Assembly: GCA_017425765.1 (NCBI GenBank)
Contig: JAFOXE010000020.1
Location: forward strand, 1 to 17,943
Source: Paraprevotella sp.
GTDB taxonomy: Bacteria; Bacteroidota; Bacteroidia; Bacteroidales; Bacteroidaceae
Direction: 5' to 3'
DNA: 17,943 nucleotides
Made by a program: the position numbers and the translations under genes. The notes beneath the pieces were generated by a model. The model did not search any database. It saw only the letters and a program-made list of their open reading frames with translations, and was not told the DNA's origin. Shown in pieces: positions 15,869 to 17,943 of this stretch. Positions within the stretch are counted from its first letter, which is position 1. Each line of letters opens with the position of its first letter.

Positions 15869-16672
15869 ATGCGGATAAGTGTCATCACCATAAACTACAA
15901 CAATCTTGAAGGACTGCGCCTTACTATGGATTCTGTCTTGAACCAACAAGATTGTTCCTTTGAGTATATCGTCATAGACGGGGGCAGCACCGACGGAAGC
16001 CGAGAACTGATTGAGTCGGTAGCCGACAGGTTGACCTATTGGGTGAGCGAACCCGACAAAGGTATCTTCAATGCTATGAATAAGGGGATTAAAGTAGCTC
16101 AAGGCGAATACAGCATCTTCATGAACTCGGGTGACCGTTTGGCCAATTCCACTGTATTGAAACGAGCAGCGGAACAGCTAACAGGAAAGGATTTCTACAC
16201 CGGCCACTTAGCCACCCTGGGGAATGAAAGCGATGTAATTTCTGCCCCAACACATATAACCGCCTACTCCTTGGTGCGTTTCCCCCTATCACACCAAGCC
16301 ACATTTATCCGTACCGAATTGCTCAAGCAACGTCCCTATCGCGATGAATACCGCCTTATCTGCGATTGGGAACAAATGGTATACGAACTACTCCTAAACA
16401 ACCGTACCTACGCCGCGTTGGATTTTGTAGTGGCACATTACGACCGCAGCGGGGTTTCCTCACAACCACAACATGCGGCACGATACGAAACCGAACGTAA
16501 GGAGGCCATCGAACAACTGTTCCCGCCCCGAATTTGGGAGGCGATGATGGGCGGCACATCCTTAGAACGTAAATGCCTGCACGCATTTACGCAGACTCCG
16601 TTGAAAAGAGATTTCAAACTGCTACGCAATGTATTTAAGTCCCTTATGCACGACTTATTTCACAAGAATTGA
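15869..16672 (+). CDS. Glycosyltransferase family 2 (WcaE-like)
   Basis: This is a cytoplasmic GT-A fold glycosyltransferase expected to add a sugar from a nucleotide-sugar donor to a lipid-linked glycan. I place the start at the ATG of 15869, giving 267 residues that begin MRISVITINYNNLEG, the usual first beta strand of the family. The frame is open further back to an ATG at 15716, but that extension overlaps 97 bases of the preceding gene and encodes a low-complexity, basic stretch with no family resemblance. Motifs: IDGGSTDGS (36-44) for donor binding, WVSEPDKGIFNAMNKG (58-73), and NSGD (86-89) in the DXD position. The C-terminal region includes HQATFIR (142-148). This pattern matches the colanic-acid WcaE-type branch, but the sugar is unknown. 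The gap to the previous gene is 56 bases. Confidence 0.9.
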   Translation: MRISVITINYNNLEGLRLTMDSVLNQQDCSFEYIVIDGGSTDGSRELIESVADRLTYWVSEPDKGIFNAMNKGIKVAQGEYSIFMNSGDRLANSTVLKRAAEQLTGKDFYTGHLATLGNESDVISAPTHITAYSLVRFPLSHQATFIRTELLKQRPYRDEYRLICDWEQMVYELLLNNRTYAALDFVVAHYDRSGVSSQPQHAARYETERKEAIEQLFPPRIWEAMMGGTSLERKCLHAFTQTPLKRDFKLLRNVFKSLMHDLFHKN

Positions 16673-16702
16673 ACCCTGCCTACCACCTAACCCTGAGCAA
16701 CC

Positions 16703-17710
16703 ATGAAAGCCAATACGGAAACACCCCTTATCAGCGTCGTTATTCCTGTCTACAACGTAAAGGAATATATAGAACGAGGATTCCAATCCTTGCGAAATCA
16801 AACCTATAGCAATATAGAGGTCATCTATGTAGACGACTGCTCCACCGATGGTTCGTTTGAAGAATGCATACGTTTGTGTGCCACCGACCCACGTTTTAAG
16901 GCGCTACGCATGGTACAGAACTCGGGAGCAGGAAATACACGCCAATACGGCATAGAGCAAGCCACCGGAACCTATGTAGGATTTGTAGACGCCGATGATT
17001 TTGCTGATCCTGACATGTACACTATACTTTATCATACCCTGACAGAACACCAAGCAGACATTGCTTGTGCAAATGCTTATTATGAATATGAAGACGGAAG
17101 CAGGAAACCCATATTTCCTCCTTCCACACAATCCGTATTGCTCAGTACCAAGGAGGCCATAGTGCGCATGCACCACAAACAAGGCATCGGTTATTCACTT
17201 TGGGATAAATTATTCCGCCGCGATTTATGGTTGAAACACCCTATGCGTACCCAACCCTTTGAAGACCATGCCGTATTGCCCTACTTGTTCCAATCGGCAC
17301 AACGCATTGCTCTTTGCAGTCAACCCCTATACCATTATGTGCAGCGTCAAGGCAGTCTGATGCACAGCAAGTTCAATGCACAAAAGGAATTTGCCGCCTT
17401 CATGCTGTTCTATCACGAAACACGACTTCTTGAGCAAGAATACGGTGTGATAGGCTTGAACACCGTGGTGCGCAAAGGCGTACACTACCTAAATCACCTT
17501 TGTGTGTTACCCCTAAACCAGGAGCACCTTTCTCTATATCAACAAACAGTGGAACGTATGCATGAATACGACCACTTGCCAATGAAAATGGGCCTCATAC
17601 TACGACTAAAACGCTATTTTCTACTTCATCATTACAACGCCTACCGTAAAGGCTACATCTTGTTTATGAAAACCTTCAAGCGCAGACGTTATAACGAACT
17701 GAACGGATAA
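16703..17710 (+). CDS. Glycosyltransferase family 2 (capsule/LPS type)
   Basis: This is a second GT-A fold glycosyltransferase, 335 residues. The N-terminal half is the conserved catalytic part: ISVVIPVYNVKEYIERGFQS (10-29), VDDCSTDGS (43-51) and VDADD (95-99), the DXD metal-binding motif. These are typical of enzymes that build LPS core, O-antigen or capsule. The C-terminal half (about 190-335) is divergent and ends in a basic segment (FMKTFKRRRYNELNG) that may lie on the membrane surface; no transmembrane helix is evident. It starts 30 bases after the preceding glycosyltransferase and is followed within 19 bases by a third, so all three are probably one transcript. The donor and acceptor sugars cannot be told. 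Confidence 0.9.
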   Translation: MKANTETPLISVVIPVYNVKEYIERGFQSLRNQTYSNIEVIYVDDCSTDGSFEECIRLCATDPRFKALRMVQNSGAGNTRQYGIEQATGTYVGFVDADDFADPDMYTILYHTLTEHQADIACANAYYEYEDGSRKPIFPPSTQSVLLSTKEAIVRMHHKQGIGYSLWDKLFRRDLWLKHPMRTQPFEDHAVLPYLFQSAQRIALCSQPLYHYVQRQGSLMHSKFNAQKEFAAFMLFYHETRLLEQEYGVIGLNTVVRKGVHYLNHLCVLPLNQEHLSLYQQTVERMHEYDHLPMKMGLILRLKRYFLLHHYNAYRKGYILFMKTFKRRRYNELNG

Positions 17711-17729
17711 ACCCCAATTTCTATGCCCT

Positions 17730-17943
17730 ATGAGCAAGAGTACAATGCAACCCCATGTAGACACACGCATATCATTGGTCATCACCACCTACAACAACCC
17801 TCCGTTTTTGGAGTTAGTATTGAAAAGCGTGCTAATGCAACATACCCTTCCGGGCGAGGTGGTCATTGCCGACGATGGCTCCACCCACGAAACGAAGGAG
17901 CTGATTGACCGCTACCGCGAATTGTTGCCCGTACCATTGGTGC
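17730..17943 (+). CDS. Glycosyltransferase family 2, N-terminal part (cut by window edge)
   Basis: Starting at the ATG of 17730 the frame stays open to the right edge (71 codons). It reads ISLVITTYNNPPFLELVLKS followed by VVIADDGSTHETKEL, the donor-binding start of a family-2 glycosyltransferase. A different ATG seven bases earlier (17723) opens an unrelated frame in this region and is rejected. The protein begins 19 bases after the previous glycosyltransferase, continuing the same operon. The DXD motif and the rest lie outside the window. Confidence 0.88.
   Translation, partial: MSKSTMQPHVDTRISLVITTYNNPPFLELVLKSVLMQHTLPGEVVIADDGSTHETKELIDRYRELLPVPLV

Noticed and set aside
17723..17908. 61-codon frame at the right edge
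   Set aside because: It overlaps the N-terminus of a clear family-2 glycosyltransferase starting at 17730 in another frame. The product has no family resemblance.
1..17943. CRISPR array, prophage, complete insertion sequence or toxin-antitoxin pair
   Set aside because: No regularly spaced repeats, transposase or integrase motifs, or small paired genes were found on either strand.

Overview
The window looks like a chromosomal segment of a Bacteroidales (Bacteroidota) genome. This rests on four things seen in the sequence. SecD and SecF are fused into one 1000-residue chain. Several intergenic regions carry the Bacteroidota promoter pattern (TTTG, about 19 bases, TAnnTTTG). Start codons lack Shine-Dalgarno sequences and have A/T-rich leaders. 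The gene content (KorAB, HU, rhomboid plus membrane-anchored EEP protein, viroplasmin-type RNase H, LtaS-like sulfatase-fold enzyme) fits that phylum. I cannot name the genus. Protein families were assigned by reading motifs, not by database search.

Layout. 1-381: an unidentified partial reading frame at the left edge, then a gene-free stretch. 382-3261 (minus): korA-korB, a 2-oxoacid:ferredoxin oxidoreductase with a fused gamma-alpha subunit. 3262-3587: A/T-rich leader with a candidate korAB promoter. 3588-3659 (plus): tRNA-Arg(CCU), whose 3' end runs into a perfect 17-bp inverted repeat. 3801-3840: a strong hairpin between the converging tRNA and secDF. 3897-6899 (minus): secDF. 7005-9014 (minus): a rhomboid protease and an EEP-family membrane protein three bases apart. 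9226-9498 (plus): HU, with its own promoter and terminator. 9599 to the right edge (plus): argS, RNase H, an MsbA-like ABC exporter, an LtaS-like membrane transferase, and three family-2 glycosyltransferases, the last cut by the window edge.

How the parts relate. The left half is housekeeping: ferredoxin-linked carbon metabolism, protein export, membrane proteolysis. The right half starts with informational genes (HU, argS, RNase H) and passes, with gaps of only 3 to 56 bases and no visible terminator, into a cell-envelope cluster. That cluster combines a lipid-type flippase/exporter, a periplasm-facing phosphoglycerol/phosphoethanolamine-transferase-like enzyme and cytoplasmic glycosyltransferases. 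The reasonable inference is assembly, export and decoration of a glycolipid or surface glycan. The product cannot be read from the sequence. This cluster is the most system-like part of the window; I see no defence system, CRISPR array, phage or complete mobile element.
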